DNA of 64,000 nt from Methylomicrobium agile (GCF_000733855.1 NZ_JPOJ01000001.1:3117001-3181000), one strand, 5' to 3'; counted from the first letter of the stretch, positions 18,304 through 27,760 are shown. Program-made: numbers and translations. The notes: generated from the letters alone by a model not told the origin.

Positions 18304-19869
18304 ATGCGAGAGCGGACAACTTTATGGCTGGGCGGTTTGACCGCGCTGTATCTGCTCTGGTTGACGTTCTGGGTCGTGTTGGGCGATCAGTCTTTCGGCC
18401 TGAATTTTTATAACTGGGATCAGGCTTCGGCAGCGGTGGCGGCGGCACTGGCCGCATTCCTTACTGCCCGGAAAACCGCGAGGCCTTATACGTTTTTTCT
18501 GGTTTTCCACGGCCTGAGCCTGATCATGATGAGTGTGTCCTGGATTACCTTCGATCCGGCGGACGTTCATCGGTCTTTCCATTTCAGCGGCGACCTGCCG
18601 TCCTATTCGAACATCAGCTACGGCGGATTCGTCTTCTTCGGCGTGTGCGCGTGGGGTTATCTGGTACTCGAACAATGGCGGAGCTATCCGCCGACGGCGC
18701 TGACCCAGGGCGTTTTTGCGCTGTTGTTCGCCGGTTTGTTCTTGATTCTGGCCAATTTCTACTATCCCCAATATTTGCCGCTGCTCGGCGAGGCAGCGGG
18801 CCGTCTGGATGCGGTGGTGTCGGGCTTCGAGTTCCTGATACTGGTTTCCGGCCTGATCGCGGTCCTGTTGAAACAATCGCCGGCGGTGAGCATGACGCTG
18901 GTGGCGACCGCCTTGCTGCTGGCAAGCGATCTGGCCTACAGCGACAACGATGTGCCGTACGGCATCGAGGCGGTCTGGATGTTCGGGCAATTATTGATGC
19001 TGGCCGCCCTGACCCAGTTTTCCGGCACGCCACAGAAAACCGAGAGCGGCCAGGAGCCGGGCAAGGGGCGATCCGGCCTTTCGGCGCTGCTGATATTGCT
19101 GTCGCTGGGCGGGCTGCTGCTGGCGGTCGCGGTGGGCTTTTTGCCGATTCATCGGGTCTGGAAGTCATTTTATGGGGTGTTGTTCGTGGTTGCGCTGGTC
19201 GTGATCGAGGTCTGGCTGACCGATCGTTTCGACGAGACGGTGAGATATCTGAAATCCCATACAAAACACCTCTTGCGGAACCGACTGACCGGGGAGGAGT
19301 GGCGCACGGCCGATACGCGCATCTCTGCGGCGCTGCAATCGACCGGTCTCGGGGCTTATCTCGACTTTCTGGATGCTTCCGCGCGCCGGCTGAAGAAGGA
19401 TGTAATTTTTCTGGGGCCGGAAAAACTGTTTCCTGCGTCCGTAACGGATAATGACGGTTCGAGAACAAGAACGTGCTTCCTGGTGATGCCTTTCAGTTAC
19501 GCTTGGTCTAGCGACGTCCACAAGCTTCTGGCGGATGCCTGCAAAGCGCTGTCGGTGCAGGCGGTGCGCGGCGATGACGTGTTCACGCCCACCGATATCC
19601 TGGTCGATATCTGGAGGAGCCTCAATATGGCCGATTTCGTGATCGCCGACATCACCGGCCGCAATCCGAACGTGCTCTATGAGCTCGGCATCGCGCACAC
19701 GCTCGCCAAACCCGTGCTGATCATTTCCCGGAACGCCGGCGACATTCCGATCGATTTGAGCACCCGGCGCGTGATTCTCTACGGTCAGAACGAAGAAAAC
19801 TGGCAAGCGGACCTGGAACTAAAAGTCACCCAGGCGATCTCCGAAATCGTTCGCGTTTACGGTTTGTAA
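18304..19869 (+). CDS. Polytopic membrane protein with C-terminal nucleoside-deoxyribosyltransferase/TIR-like domain
   Basis: Protein of 521 residues not assignable to a named family. Residues about 5-310 form nine or ten predicted transmembrane helices (such as YTFFLVFHGLSLIMMSVSWI and FYGVLFVVALVVIEVWL). After a linker, the C-terminal 130 residues form a Rossmann-like domain: FLVMPFSYAW, then ADFVIADITGRNPNVLYELG with Asp449 and Glu460, then KPVLIISRN. That pattern is shared by nucleoside 2-deoxyribosyltransferase-like and TIR-like predicted nucleotide-processing domains; Glu460 would be the catalytic candidate. The ATG at 18304 is preferred over an in-frame GTG at 18214 because hydrophobic sequence begins straight after it. 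The SCO-peroxidase gene starts 12 bp downstream. Function unknown. Confidence 0.7.
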   Translation: MRERTTLWLGGLTALYLLWLTFWVVLGDQSFGLNFYNWDQASAAVAAALAAFLTARKTARPYTFFLVFHGLSLIMMSVSWITFDPADVHRSFHFSGDLPSYSNISYGGFVFFGVCAWGYLVLEQWRSYPPTALTQGVFALLFAGLFLILANFYYPQYLPLLGEAAGRLDAVVSGFEFLILVSGLIAVLLKQSPAVSMTLVATALLLASDLAYSDNDVPYGIEAVWMFGQLLMLAALTQFSGTPQKTESGQEPGKGRSGLSALLILLSLGGLLLAVAVGFLPIHRVWKSFYGVLFVVALVVIEVWLTDRFDETVRYLKSHTKHLLRNRLTGEEWRTADTRISAALQSTGLGAYLDFLDASARRLKKDVIFLGPEKLFPASVTDNDGSRTRTCFLVMPFSYAWSSDVHKLLADACKALSVQAVRGDDVFTPTDILVDIWRSLNMADFVIADITGRNPNVLYELGIAHTLAKPVLIISRNAGDIPIDLSTRRVILYGQNEENWQADLELKVTQAISEIVRVYGL

Positions 19870-19881
19870 AAAAGAACAGCC

Positions 19882-21786
19882 ATGAAATCGCGCATTATCC
19901 CTGGGCAAGCATTTCTTGCCTTCCTGTTCATGAATCTTATAGGCGCTGTCGGTCTCCGGGCGGCGGAGCAACCGCCGCTCGCCCCCGGCTACGGCAATCT
20001 GCAATTCGCGTTGCCGGCACCGGGCACTTATGCGTTGCCGCCTTTGGGCGAGGCCGCCAACGGCGAGGTGCTGGACAGCGACGGCAAGGCGCTCGAACTG
20101 TACGATTTGATGGGCGACAAGATCGTGCTGCTCAGTTTCGTCTATTCGACCTGCAGCGACGTGAACGGCTGCCCCTTGGCGATCGCGGTGCTGCATAAAA
20201 TCAAACGGCGCCTTGCCAACGAGAAGGATATCGCCGCCAAATTGAGACTGATTACGCTCAGCTTCAACCCCGAACACGATACGCCCGACACGATGGCGGC
20301 ATACGGCAAGGAGTTTCAGGCGCCGGGCATCGAATGGCATTTTCTGACGACGCGTTCCGAGGCCGATCTGCAGCCGATTCTCGGCGGTTACAACCATACG
20401 GTGCAGAAGGTTTACGACGCGGAAGGCAAAAGCACCGGGACGTTTTCGCATGTGCTGCGGGTTTATCTGATCGATGCGGACAAACGCATCCGGAACATTT
20501 ACAGCGTCTCGTTTCTGCATGCGGATACGTTGATCAATGACATCAAGACCTTGCTGAGCGGCGAACCCCGGACCGTAGCGGTCAAGACGCCTGCGGCCGG
20601 CAAGCCGTCCTTGTATCGGGCCGGGGACGACAAGTCCGATTACGAAAGCGGCGGCTATCAAACCCATTCGCTGGCAATGAAGGAACGGCGGGGCAAAGCG
20701 ATCGACCTGCTGGCGACGATTCGAAAACCGATGCGGGGTTTGCCGCCCGTGCCGGTGCCGAAGGACAATCCCTTGACCGAGGCGAAAATCGGCCTGGGCC
20801 GCAAACTGTTTTACGATCGCCGCCTGTCGCTGAACAAGACCTTTTCCTGCGCGATGTGCCATATTCCGGAGCAGGGCTTTACCAGCAACGAAATGGCGAC
20901 CGCGGTCGGCGTCGAAGGGCGGACGGTCCGCCGCAATTCGCCGACCCTGTACAATGTCGCTTATCTCGATCAGCTGTTTCATGACGGCCGCGAAACGGCA
21001 TTGGAGCGACAGGCATGGGGGCCGCTACTCGCGCACGACGAGATGGCGAATCCGTCGATCGGCTATGTGTTGGAGACGGTCGCCAACAGCGAGGACTACC
21101 GGGGATTGTTTCAAAAAGCCTTCGGCAAAGGGCCGGGCATGGAAACCCTCGGGATGGCGATCGCCAGCTACGAGCGTACCTTGAACTCGGCCGATTCGCC
21201 GTTCGACCGTTGGTTCTACGGCAAGGACCGGAAAGTGCTGAGCGAAGAGGCTCAGCAGGGTTTCAAATTGTTTACCGGCAAAGCCGGGTGTTCCGGGTGC
21301 CACACGGTCGATTCGAAATTTGCGTTGTTTACCGACAACGGCTTCCACAATACCGGAATCGGTTTTGCCGCGGCGATGGACGGCTCGAACGCGAAGCGCC
21401 GCGTGCAGATTGCGCCGGGCACTTTCGTCGAAGTCGACCGCGAGGTGATCGATTCGGTATCCGGCGATAAGGGCAACGATCTCGGCCGTTATGAAATCAC
21501 CCAAAAACCCGAGGACCGCTGGAAATACCGCACGCTTTCCCTGCGCAATATCGGTTTGACCGCGCCGTACATGCATGACGGCAGCCTGGGGACGTTAGAG
21601 GAAGTCGTGCAATTTTACCGGCAAGGCGGTCGTCCGAACGAAAACCTGGATCCGCTGATCCGGCCTTTGCCGCTGAACGATCGGGAAGCGGCGGCGCTGG
21701 TCGCGTTTCTGAAGAGCCTGACCGGTTCGAACGTCGGCGACTTGGTCGGCGATGCGTTTGCGGCGCCGATCGGCGATGCGAAATGA
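19882..21786 (+). CDS. Fusion of SCO1/SenC domain with di-heme cytochrome c peroxidase (MauG/CcpA-like)
   Basis: Exported two-domain protein of 634 residues. A signal peptide (about 1-27, ending LRAA) precedes an SCO1/SenC thioredoxin-fold domain (about 50-230) with Cys91 and Cys97 and the His190 ligand (FSHVLRVYLID). The cysteines are spaced C-x5-C (CSDVNGC) instead of the usual C-x3-C. From about 255 to 620 follows a bacterial di-heme peroxidase domain with two heme sites, CAMCH (Cys323, Cys326, His327) and CSGCH (Cys470, Cys473, His474). SCO proteins deliver copper or act as thiol reductases for cytochrome oxidase; CCP/MauG proteins reduce peroxide or oxidise protein residues. The fusion suggests a periplasmic copper-linked redox or stress role, which is inference. 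Confidence 0.85.
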   Translation: MKSRIIPGQAFLAFLFMNLIGAVGLRAAEQPPLAPGYGNLQFALPAPGTYALPPLGEAANGEVLDSDGKALELYDLMGDKIVLLSFVYSTCSDVNGCPLAIAVLHKIKRRLANEKDIAAKLRLITLSFNPEHDTPDTMAAYGKEFQAPGIEWHFLTTRSEADLQPILGGYNHTVQKVYDAEGKSTGTFSHVLRVYLIDADKRIRNIYSVSFLHADTLINDIKTLLSGEPRTVAVKTPAAGKPSLYRAGDDKSDYESGGYQTHSLAMKERRGKAIDLLATIRKPMRGLPPVPVPKDNPLTEAKIGLGRKLFYDRRLSLNKTFSCAMCHIPEQGFTSNEMATAVGVEGRTVRRNSPTLYNVAYLDQLFHDGRETALERQAWGPLLAHDEMANPSIGYVLETVANSEDYRGLFQKAFGKGPGMETLGMAIASYERTLNSADSPFDRWFYGKDRKVLSEEAQQGFKLFTGKAGCSGCHTVDSKFALFTDNGFHNTGIGFAAAMDGSNAKRRVQIAPGTFVEVDREVIDSVSGDKGNDLGRYEITQKPEDRWKYRTLSLRNIGLTAPYMHDGSLGTLEEVVQFYRQGGRPNENLDPLIRPLPLNDREAAALVAFLKSLTGSNVGDLVGDAFAAPIGDAK

Positions 21787-21894
21787 CAAATCGGGTTTCT
21801 CTGGCTACGACGGATTTTGGTGCTGGAGAAGCTCAACCGTTTGATGATAACATGAGGACTTTAAAATCAACGAAATCCGCGCTCAAGAGCGATC

Positions 21895-22593
21895 ATGAAC
21901 CCCAATCACCGAATCCTGTTTGCCGGCGATCCGCACGGAAATTTTCGGCCGCTGATCGAGGCGGTCCGAAAATGCCGTCCCGAAGCGGTCGTGCTGCTCG
22001 GCGATTACGATTTGGAGTGCCCTTTGGAGCACTATCTGGCCGAGATCATCGGCTTGACCGAAATTTGGTGGATCGCGGGTAACCATGACTTCCAGTCGCC
22101 CTGCAAATACCACAGCCTGTTCAACTCCTCGCTTGCCGACTACAGTCTGCACCTTCGCGTGAAGGAAATCGCCGGGTTGCGGATCGCGGGACTCGGCGGG
22201 ATTTTTTTGGGCAGGGTCTGGTATCCGCCTGCCCAGCCGAAGTGGATCAACAAACGCCATTTTCTGAACAGCCAGAAAACTGCGCAGCGCTATTCCGAAC
22301 TGTCGCTAAAATACCGGTCCGCGATCTGGCATGACGAGTTCGAAGCGATGAAAGCCCTGCAGGCCGATATCCTGGTCACGCACGAAGCCCCGTCCTCGCA
22401 TCGGTTCGGGTTTGCGGCAATCGGCGAGCTGGCCTCCGCGATGGGAGTGAAACATGTGTTTCATGGCCATCTGCACGAAAATTATGCTGCCACGATTCGG
22501 CGCAATATCCGCGTGGTGGGTGTCGCCGATCAAGTGGTGGCCGATCTGGCCGGCAATCTGGTGAACGCCGGGGAACTGGCCGTTTCGGATTAG
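21895..22593 (+). CDS. Calcineurin-like metallophosphoesterase
   Basis: Protein of 232 residues with all metallophosphoesterase metal-binding motifs: GDPHGN (13-18), LLGDYD, AGNHDF, VTHEAPSSH and FHGHLHENY. The DPHG in place of DxH-type DIHG is a common variant. No transmembrane or signal sequence, so cytoplasmic. The substrate could be a nucleotide, a phosphoprotein or a phosphodiester. It lies 108 bp after the SCO-peroxidase gene on the same strand. No closer assignment is justified. Confidence 0.8.
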   Translation: MNPNHRILFAGDPHGNFRPLIEAVRKCRPEAVVLLGDYDLECPLEHYLAEIIGLTEIWWIAGNHDFQSPCKYHSLFNSSLADYSLHLRVKEIAGLRIAGLGGIFLGRVWYPPAQPKWINKRHFLNSQKTAQRYSELSLKYRSAIWHDEFEAMKALQADILVTHEAPSSHRFGFAAIGELASAMGVKHVFHGHLHENYAATIRRNIRVVGVADQVVADLAGNLVNAGELAVSD

Positions 22594-23087
22594 GTCTGCT
22601 TTTTCGAACCGGCGGCGCCTGGGAATTTGTCACTGCCCCGTTTCGGCGTAAGGTTTTGACAGGCAGCCGGAGAAAACCCGTAGCAGCCGTCTCTTCGCGC
22701 CATGTCCGGCTTGATGATCATTCGCAAGCCGGCATTTCCAGCCGGCCATGATCGAGAAAATGCCCGGTGCGGCGGATAAGCGAATTACGCTTTTCAACAG
22801 CGTCCCTTGTGGTAAAGTTCCGCCAGGTCGAACGGATCGGCGCCGAAAAAATTCCGAAGCCGTAACGTCCACATCAATAAAATCGTCTTCCAGACTCCGA
22901 ATGTTTCCCAGCGGCGGCCGAAGCGGGTGGCTTTTGCGGTCAGGCAAATCGACGGGCCGATAGTTTTAAGCAATTTCGACAGGTATTCCTGAAAGGGGAT
23001 GCAGAGATGAGTCGATTTTTATCCTCGCATAAGGATTCAAGCGTTTATCCCCGTCTCTTTATCCGGATGTTATCAACCGGAAAGAAA
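22594..23087. other. Intergenic stretch without a recognisable gene
   Basis: About 490 bp downstream of the phosphoesterase gene. A minus-strand open frame of 105 codons (22630-22947) has no recognisable product, no ribosome-binding site and a composition unlike the neighbours, so it is not called. No repeat shared with the rest of the window was found. Confidence 0.4.
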
Positions 23088-23116
23088 TTGACAGTTTCAC
23101 CAAGCCTGTCTATATT
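23088..23116 (+). promoter_or_regulatory. Predicted strong sigma-70 promoter upstream of aqpZ
   Basis: TTGACA, 17 bp, TATATT: perfect -35 and 5/6 -10 at optimal spacing. The transcription start would be near 23123, leaving a leader of about 235 nt before the aqpZ ATG. Confidence 0.75.
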
Positions 23117-23147
23117 GCCTCGTCATTTTTAAAAATGGCGAGGCAAT
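23114..23147. promoter_or_regulatory. 34-bp dyad overlapping the aqpZ -10 and start site
   Basis: Two 17-base arms, ATTGCCTCGTCATTTTT and AAAAATGGCGAGGCAAT, with a single T/G mismatch and no spacer. The dyad begins inside the -10 hexamer and runs past the predicted start site. As DNA it looks like an operator; as RNA the T/G becomes a G-U pair and the 5' end would fold into a long hairpin. Confidence 0.6.
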
Positions 23148-23359
23148 TGATTTTATTGTTTGACCGTTCCCGTCAGCAGTTGGGAAAGTAAAGGCTTGAT
23201 ACCCTCAAGTCGGCTGTTATTCGTTTGTTTTTTAATTTAGGTTTGGGATGGGTTGACCGTTACGGACTTTGGGTTCGGGACGGTGAGGAAGCATTCCGTA
23301 AGGAACGCGCATCCGTAGGATTATCCGATTTACTTATCATGAATTGCAGGAGAATGAAC

Positions 23360-24085
23360 ATGAAGCAAATAGGCGCCGAGTTTTTGGGAACTTTCTGGTT
23401 GGTTTTGGGCGGATGCGGCAGCGCAGTATTGGCGGCCGCGTTTCCGAATGTGGGCATCGGGTTACTGGGGGTTGCGTTTGCTTTCGGGCTTACGCTTTTG
23501 ACGATGGCGTATGCGATCGGCCATATTTCCGGTTGCCATCTGAATCCCGCCGTATCTATCGGCTTGTGGGCCGGCGGACGTTTTCCCGCGAATAAATTGT
23601 TGCCTTATATTCTGGCTCAGGTGGCCGGAGGATTGGTCGGAGGCGGCATTCTCTATCTGATCGCCAGCGGCAAGGCGGGTTTCGATGCCGCTGCCGGTTT
23701 TGCGGCGAACGGCTACGGCGAACATTCGCCAGGCGGTTATTCCCTGGGGGCCGCGTTAGTGACCGAAGTCGTGATGACCATGATGTTTATACTGATCATT
23801 CTTGGCGCCACCGATCGCCGCGTGCCGCAAGGTTTTGCCCCTATCCCGATAGGCTTGGGCCTGACCCTGATACACCTGATCAGCATACCGGTCACCAACA
23901 CCTCAGTCAACCCCGCCAGAAGCCTGGGCGTCGCGGTTTATGCCGGCGACTGGGCGCTCGGGCAGGTTTGGCTGTTCTGGGTCGCTCCGATCGCGGGCGC
24001 GCTTTTGGGCGCTTACATTTATCGGTTGATTGCCGAAGAGCGGATTGAAGATACGGCGGCTCCCGGCTTCGTCAAACAACAATAA
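23360..24085 (+). CDS. aqpZ: Aquaporin Z
   Basis: Six-helix water channel of the MIP family (241 residues from the ATG at 23360). This start is chosen because AGGAG lies 8 bp before it, while an ATG at 23354 is too close to the ribosome site. Both NPA boxes are present ([15 protein letters not shown]), and the selectivity-filter residues of the water-specific AqpZ type are visible (Phe in AFAFG, His in LIHLISIP, Arg after NPA), not those of glycerol facilitators. Preceded by a strong promoter and an unusual dyad, suggesting osmotic or other control. Monocistronic by context. Confidence 0.93.
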   Translation: MKQIGAEFLGTFWLVLGGCGSAVLAAAFPNVGIGLLGVAFAFGLTLLTMAYAIGHISGCHLNPAVSIGLWAGGRFPANKLLPYILAQVAGGLVGGGILYLIASGKAGFDAAAGFAANGYGEHSPGGYSLGAALVTEVVMTMMFILIILGATDRRVPQGFAPIPIGLGLTLIHLISIPVTNTSVNPARSLGVAVYAGDWALGQVWLFWVAPIAGALLGAYIYRLIAEERIEDTAAPGFVKQQ

Positions 24086-24209
24086 AAATCGTTCATTCAT
24101 CGAACCGACATCTGAGCTTCTCGGCTTTTTTTGACGAGAGAAAGGTTTCGAGAAGCCCGGATACTGAAGATGGATGGCAAGGGCATTATTATGCAGAGAG
24201 GGGGAGGGT

Positions 24210-26408
24210 ATGGAAAAAGATCGATCCGCAACCGGTTTTGCGCAAGTTCGTCAGGAAGAACTGGAAGTCATCAAAAGCCAGCGGCTGAACCGGGGCGATA
24301 TTCGGGAAGCCGATGAAGCCGCACGCCTTGCCGGACTGGCGATCAGCGGCGGCGGTATCCGTTCCGCTTCGTTCGCGCTGGGCGTCCTGCAGGGGTTGAA
24401 CAAATACCATATTTTGCGTCGGGTGGACTATTTGTCGACCGTTTCGGGCGGCGGCTATATCGGCTCCTCGCTGACCTGGTTCAATTATCAGAACAAGAAG
24501 AACGGTTCGCCCTGGACTTTTCCGTTCGCTTCCGATGCAGTCCATTCGCCGCTGAATTTCCTGAGGCAGAACGGCAATTACCTGCTGCCGAACGGGCTGT
24601 CGGCCTTGTCGCTGCTGGGCGTCCTGCTGCGTAATATTGCGCTGGCGTCCTCGGTCTATCTCGCGGTGATCGTCAGCCTCTTTTATCTTTTCGTCAATCT
24701 CCGGCTGTTCGTGCCGAAACCCTGGATGCTGCCGTTTACGGACGGCTGGCAGCCGGCCTCCCTTTTCACGCAAGCCGCGCTGATCATGGTGCTGGTCTTC
24801 GGAATCACCAGTTTTTTGTATGCCTGGATGACCTGGCGGAAGTTAGGGACGGAGCAGCGCGGGTATCGCGGGCGTTTCTGGTTTCAGCGCGTGCAGGGCA
24901 AGATCATTTTGCTGGCGCTTGCATTCTGGGTATTGGCGTTGCTGCCGGGAATCAACCAATTCGTCAGCGATAAACTGCGCGGAATGGAATATATGACCAC
25001 TTCCTTTCCGGCGCTGCTCGGCATGATCGGATCGATCTACGAGTTTTTCCAGCAGCAAAAGGGCAACCAGGCCGGCAAAGGCGCGATGACGGAGATTCGT
25101 ATTCTGCTGACCTCGGCATTGCTGATCTTCGGCATCATGGCGGTCGGTTATAAATTCGCGCTGGATTGGGATCATTCGGACATGCAGTGGCTTTACGGAT
25201 TGGTGATCGCCGGCGTCGTCCTGACCGGATGGTTCGTCAACCTGAACCTGTTCGGCATCGGGCGAATGGACCGCGACCGCCTGATGGAAGCCTTTCTGCC
25301 GAATCCGCAAGCGGTGAACAACACGCGCTGGGAACTGGCGACCGAAGCCGATGTGGCTTTTTTTACCCAAGTTTCCGGACCCGATCAATGGGGGCCTTAC
25401 CACATCATCAATACCAATGCCGTTCTGGTCGATTCTCCCAATGCCAAATACCGGGGCCGCGCCGGGGACAATTTCATCATGTCCCATCTGTATTGCGGCG
25501 GCGACGCGGTCGGTTTTCATCCGATGGATGCGCTGTCCGACGGCGAAATGACGCTCGCGACGGCGGTGTCGATTTCGGGCGCCGCGTTGAATCCGAACGC
25601 CGCCAACTCCGGGCAGGGCACCACCCGCAACCGCCTGGTTTCGTTTCTGCTGACGTTTTTCAATATCCGGCTGGGCTTCTGGATACAGAATCCGGCGGTG
25701 ACCGGCTGGCGGAAAATCCTGTCGGATATGAACAGGCGCCCCAACTTTTTCTATCCGGGCTTTTTTCAGGGGTTACTGGGACAGGATCTCAGGGAAAACG
25801 TGGGCTATCTGGAGCTGACCGACGGCGGCCATTTCGACAATACCGGGCTGTATGAATTGATCAGAAGGCGCGTTGATACCCTCTATTTTTCTTCGGCCGG
25901 CGCGGACCCGAATTTCACCCTGGACGATATCGGTAGTCTTCTGGTGCGGATCCAGGTCGATTTCGACGTCACGATTACTTTCCATGACGAGCTGGAAAGC
26001 CTGATGCCGGGATCGGACGGAGAAAGCGTGTACGCGAAGCGCTTCGGCTTTTCGAGAATGGGCTTCGACAGAGGCACGATCCATTACCCGGCCAGCGCTC
26101 TGGGGCCCGCCAAAAAGGGTACCCTGTATATCGTCAGGGCGACGCTGGCCAAGGATTTGCCTGCGGAAATCTACAGTTACCGCGCCCAGCACGAGGAGTT
26201 TCCGAATCAGTCCACGAACGACCAGTTTTTTGATGAGGTTCAGGTCGAGGCGTACCGGGAGTTGGGGTTCCGGTTGACCGCGCAGATGTGCAGCGCGCTG
26301 TCGCTTTCCAGCGAAGAAATTACCCCGGTTTCGGAGATTTTCGCGGAAGCGGCGCAAGCAGCCGTCGAAGGGGTACAGGAGGACGTCGAAGGCGTGCCGG
26401 AAGTGTAA
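24210..26408 (+). CDS. Membrane-spanning patatin-like phospholipase
   Basis: Predicted acyl hydrolase of 732 residues. The ATG at 24210 is preferred because GGGGGAGGG lies just before it; an ATG 12 codons upstream has no such site. Patatin elements: oxyanion loop SGGGIRSASFALGVLQG (46 on), nucleophile Ser79 in TVSGGGY, and the catalytic Asp538 in TDGGHFDNTG. Between Ser79 and Asp538 lie about five predicted transmembrane helices (about 150-355, for example NIALASSVYLAVIVSLFYLF), so the catalytic dyad is split by a membrane block. It resembles large bacterial patatins of unknown substrate. The C-terminal 35 residues are Glu/Ala/Val-rich. Confidence 0.83.
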   Translation: MEKDRSATGFAQVRQEELEVIKSQRLNRGDIREADEAARLAGLAISGGGIRSASFALGVLQGLNKYHILRRVDYLSTVSGGGYIGSSLTWFNYQNKKNGSPWTFPFASDAVHSPLNFLRQNGNYLLPNGLSALSLLGVLLRNIALASSVYLAVIVSLFYLFVNLRLFVPKPWMLPFTDGWQPASLFTQAALIMVLVFGITSFLYAWMTWRKLGTEQRGYRGRFWFQRVQGKIILLALAFWVLALLPGINQFVSDKLRGMEYMTTSFPALLGMIGSIYEFFQQQKGNQAGKGAMTEIRILLTSALLIFGIMAVGYKFALDWDHSDMQWLYGLVIAGVVLTGWFVNLNLFGIGRMDRDRLMEAFLPNPQAVNNTRWELATEADVAFFTQVSGPDQWGPYHIINTNAVLVDSPNAKYRGRAGDNFIMSHLYCGGDAVGFHPMDALSDGEMTLATAVSISGAALNPNAANSGQGTTRNRLVSFLLTFFNIRLGFWIQNPAVTGWRKILSDMNRRPNFFYPGFFQGLLGQDLRENVGYLELTDGGHFDNTGLYELIRRRVDTLYFSSAGADPNFTLDDIGSLLVRIQVDFDVTITFHDELESLMPGSDGESVYAKRFGFSRMGFDRGTIHYPASALGPAKKGTLYIVRATLAKDLPAEIYSYRAQHEEFPNQSTNDQFFDEVQVEAYRELGFRLTAQMCSALSLSSEEITPVSEIFAEAAQAAVEGVQEDVEGVPEV

Positions 26409-26470
26409 CGCATCTGCGTTGCGCTTTCATGCAAGGGGGACTTGAACGCCGATGTCCCGGCCGCCGACGG

Positions 26471-27760
26471 TTACCGGCTCAGCTTTTGCCACCACGCAAC
26501 GGCTTGCGGCAGGGCTTTTCGCCCGGATTCAGCGGCCCGCCGCCCGAGCGCAAGGCCCAGGCGCCAAGCCAGGGCGAGGATTCGGTAACCGGCTTTTTTC
26601 ACAGGCGTAAAATCGACCGCGCGATCCCGAAGCACGCCGCGCCGGCACAGCCATCGGAACAGGCCGCTCAGATACAGAAAAAACAGCGCCTGTCCTGCCA
26701 AAAACCAGAGCAAGCGTCCCGAGGCGCCCAAGGCCTCGCCCGAATGCAGCGGCCATAGCCAGGCCGCCGCGGTTTGTCCGGCCGTAAAGCGGGCCGGGTC
26801 GCGCACTTCCAGAATGTGGCCGCTCCAGCGGTCTACCCAGACCGTGGTGAAAGGATGGCGCTGATTGATTTCGCCGTCCTGGCGAAAATGGATTTCAAAC
26901 ACCCCGCTGTCGCCGACCGGCGTGCTGATCCGCCGTAATTCGGCGTTCGGAAACGGGGCGCGGGCGATGAACTCGGCGCCTTCCAGACCGACTGGATGAT
27001 CGTTCGGTACGGCGGTGCTGACGATCGCGCCGTTCGCCTCGCCGTGGCCCATCCCGGCCTCGCCGGTCAGCGTTTCCACCAGTGCCGGGTAAGAGAGCAA
27101 GACGCCGGTGCCGGCCAGCGTGAGGATCGCTGCGGCGCTCAGAAAACCGGTGATCCGGTGCAAATCGGTCGCAAAACGCAGCAGGCCGGATTGCCGCCGT
27201 ATCGTCAGCGCTTTGCGTAGCCCTTTGATGCCGGGCCACCACAAATACAGCCCGCTGCCCGCCGACAGCATCAACAGCAGTCCCAAAGCCCCTACCGTTT
27301 TCCGTCCGGTCAGGCCGAGCAGCAGATGGCTGTGCAAATCCAGGAACCAAGTCGTAAAGGTCGAGCCCCAGAAGCGGCTCGCAGCGACCTCGGCGGTGTA
27401 AGGATTGACCGAAACCATCAAGGGAGCGTACCACTCGAAATACGTTTCGCGCGGTTTTTCGAACCAGGCGGTAATCATTCCGTGCGGCGATCTCGGCATT
27501 TCGAGCGTCCAGGCGCCGTGCCGGTCCGGATGTGCCGACCGCACCGCCGCGATGATCTTGTCCAGCGATTGGTGAGCGCCTTCGGGATGGTCGATCACCA
27601 GGCGTGGATTCAGCAGTTCGTCGATATCTTCCCGGTAAATGCTGAGGCTGCCGGTCAGGCCCAGCAGGGCAAACAAAAAACCGGCGCCGAGCGCCAGCAG
27701 CAGATGCAGTTTGAGCCAGACGGCCCGACCGCGCCGGGCCTTGATGATCGCGTGGGTCAT
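26471..27760 (-). CDS. PepSY-associated transmembrane protein (PiuB-like)
   Basis: Inner-membrane protein of 429 residues in the PepSY_TM family. The first helix (WLKLHLLLALGAGFLFALLG) includes the conserved LHxxLG pattern, followed by a periplasmic PepSY region, a helix pair around DLHSHLLLGLTGRKTVGALG and WWPGIKGLRKAL, a second PepSY-like region, and a C-terminal helix (LLWFLAGQALFFLYLSGLFRW). Histidines in the helices could ligate heme. Members are tied to ferric-siderophore uptake and reduction, often beside TonB receptors; none is adjacent here. Convergent with the patatin gene and downstream of fae on the same strand. Confidence 0.83.
   Translation of the reverse strand: MTHAIIKARRGRAVWLKLHLLLALGAGFLFALLGLTGSLSIYREDIDELLNPRLVIDHPEGAHQSLDKIIAAVRSAHPDRHGAWTLEMPRSPHGMITAWFEKPRETYFEWYAPLMVSVNPYTAEVAASRFWGSTFTTWFLDLHSHLLLGLTGRKTVGALGLLLMLSAGSGLYLWWPGIKGLRKALTIRRQSGLLRFATDLHRITGFLSAAAILTLAGTGVLLSYPALVETLTGEAGMGHGEANGAIVSTAVPNDHPVGLEGAEFIARAPFPNAELRRISTPVGDSGVFEIHFRQDGEINQRHPFTTVWVDRWSGHILEVRDPARFTAGQTAAAWLWPLHSGEALGASGRLLWFLAGQALFFLYLSGLFRWLCRRGVLRDRAVDFTPVKKAGYRILALAWRLGLALGRRAAESGRKALPQAVAWWQKLSR

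Noticed and set aside
22630-22947. 105-codon minus-strand frame downstream of the phosphoesterase
   Set aside because: No ribosome site, no recognisable domain, unusual composition.
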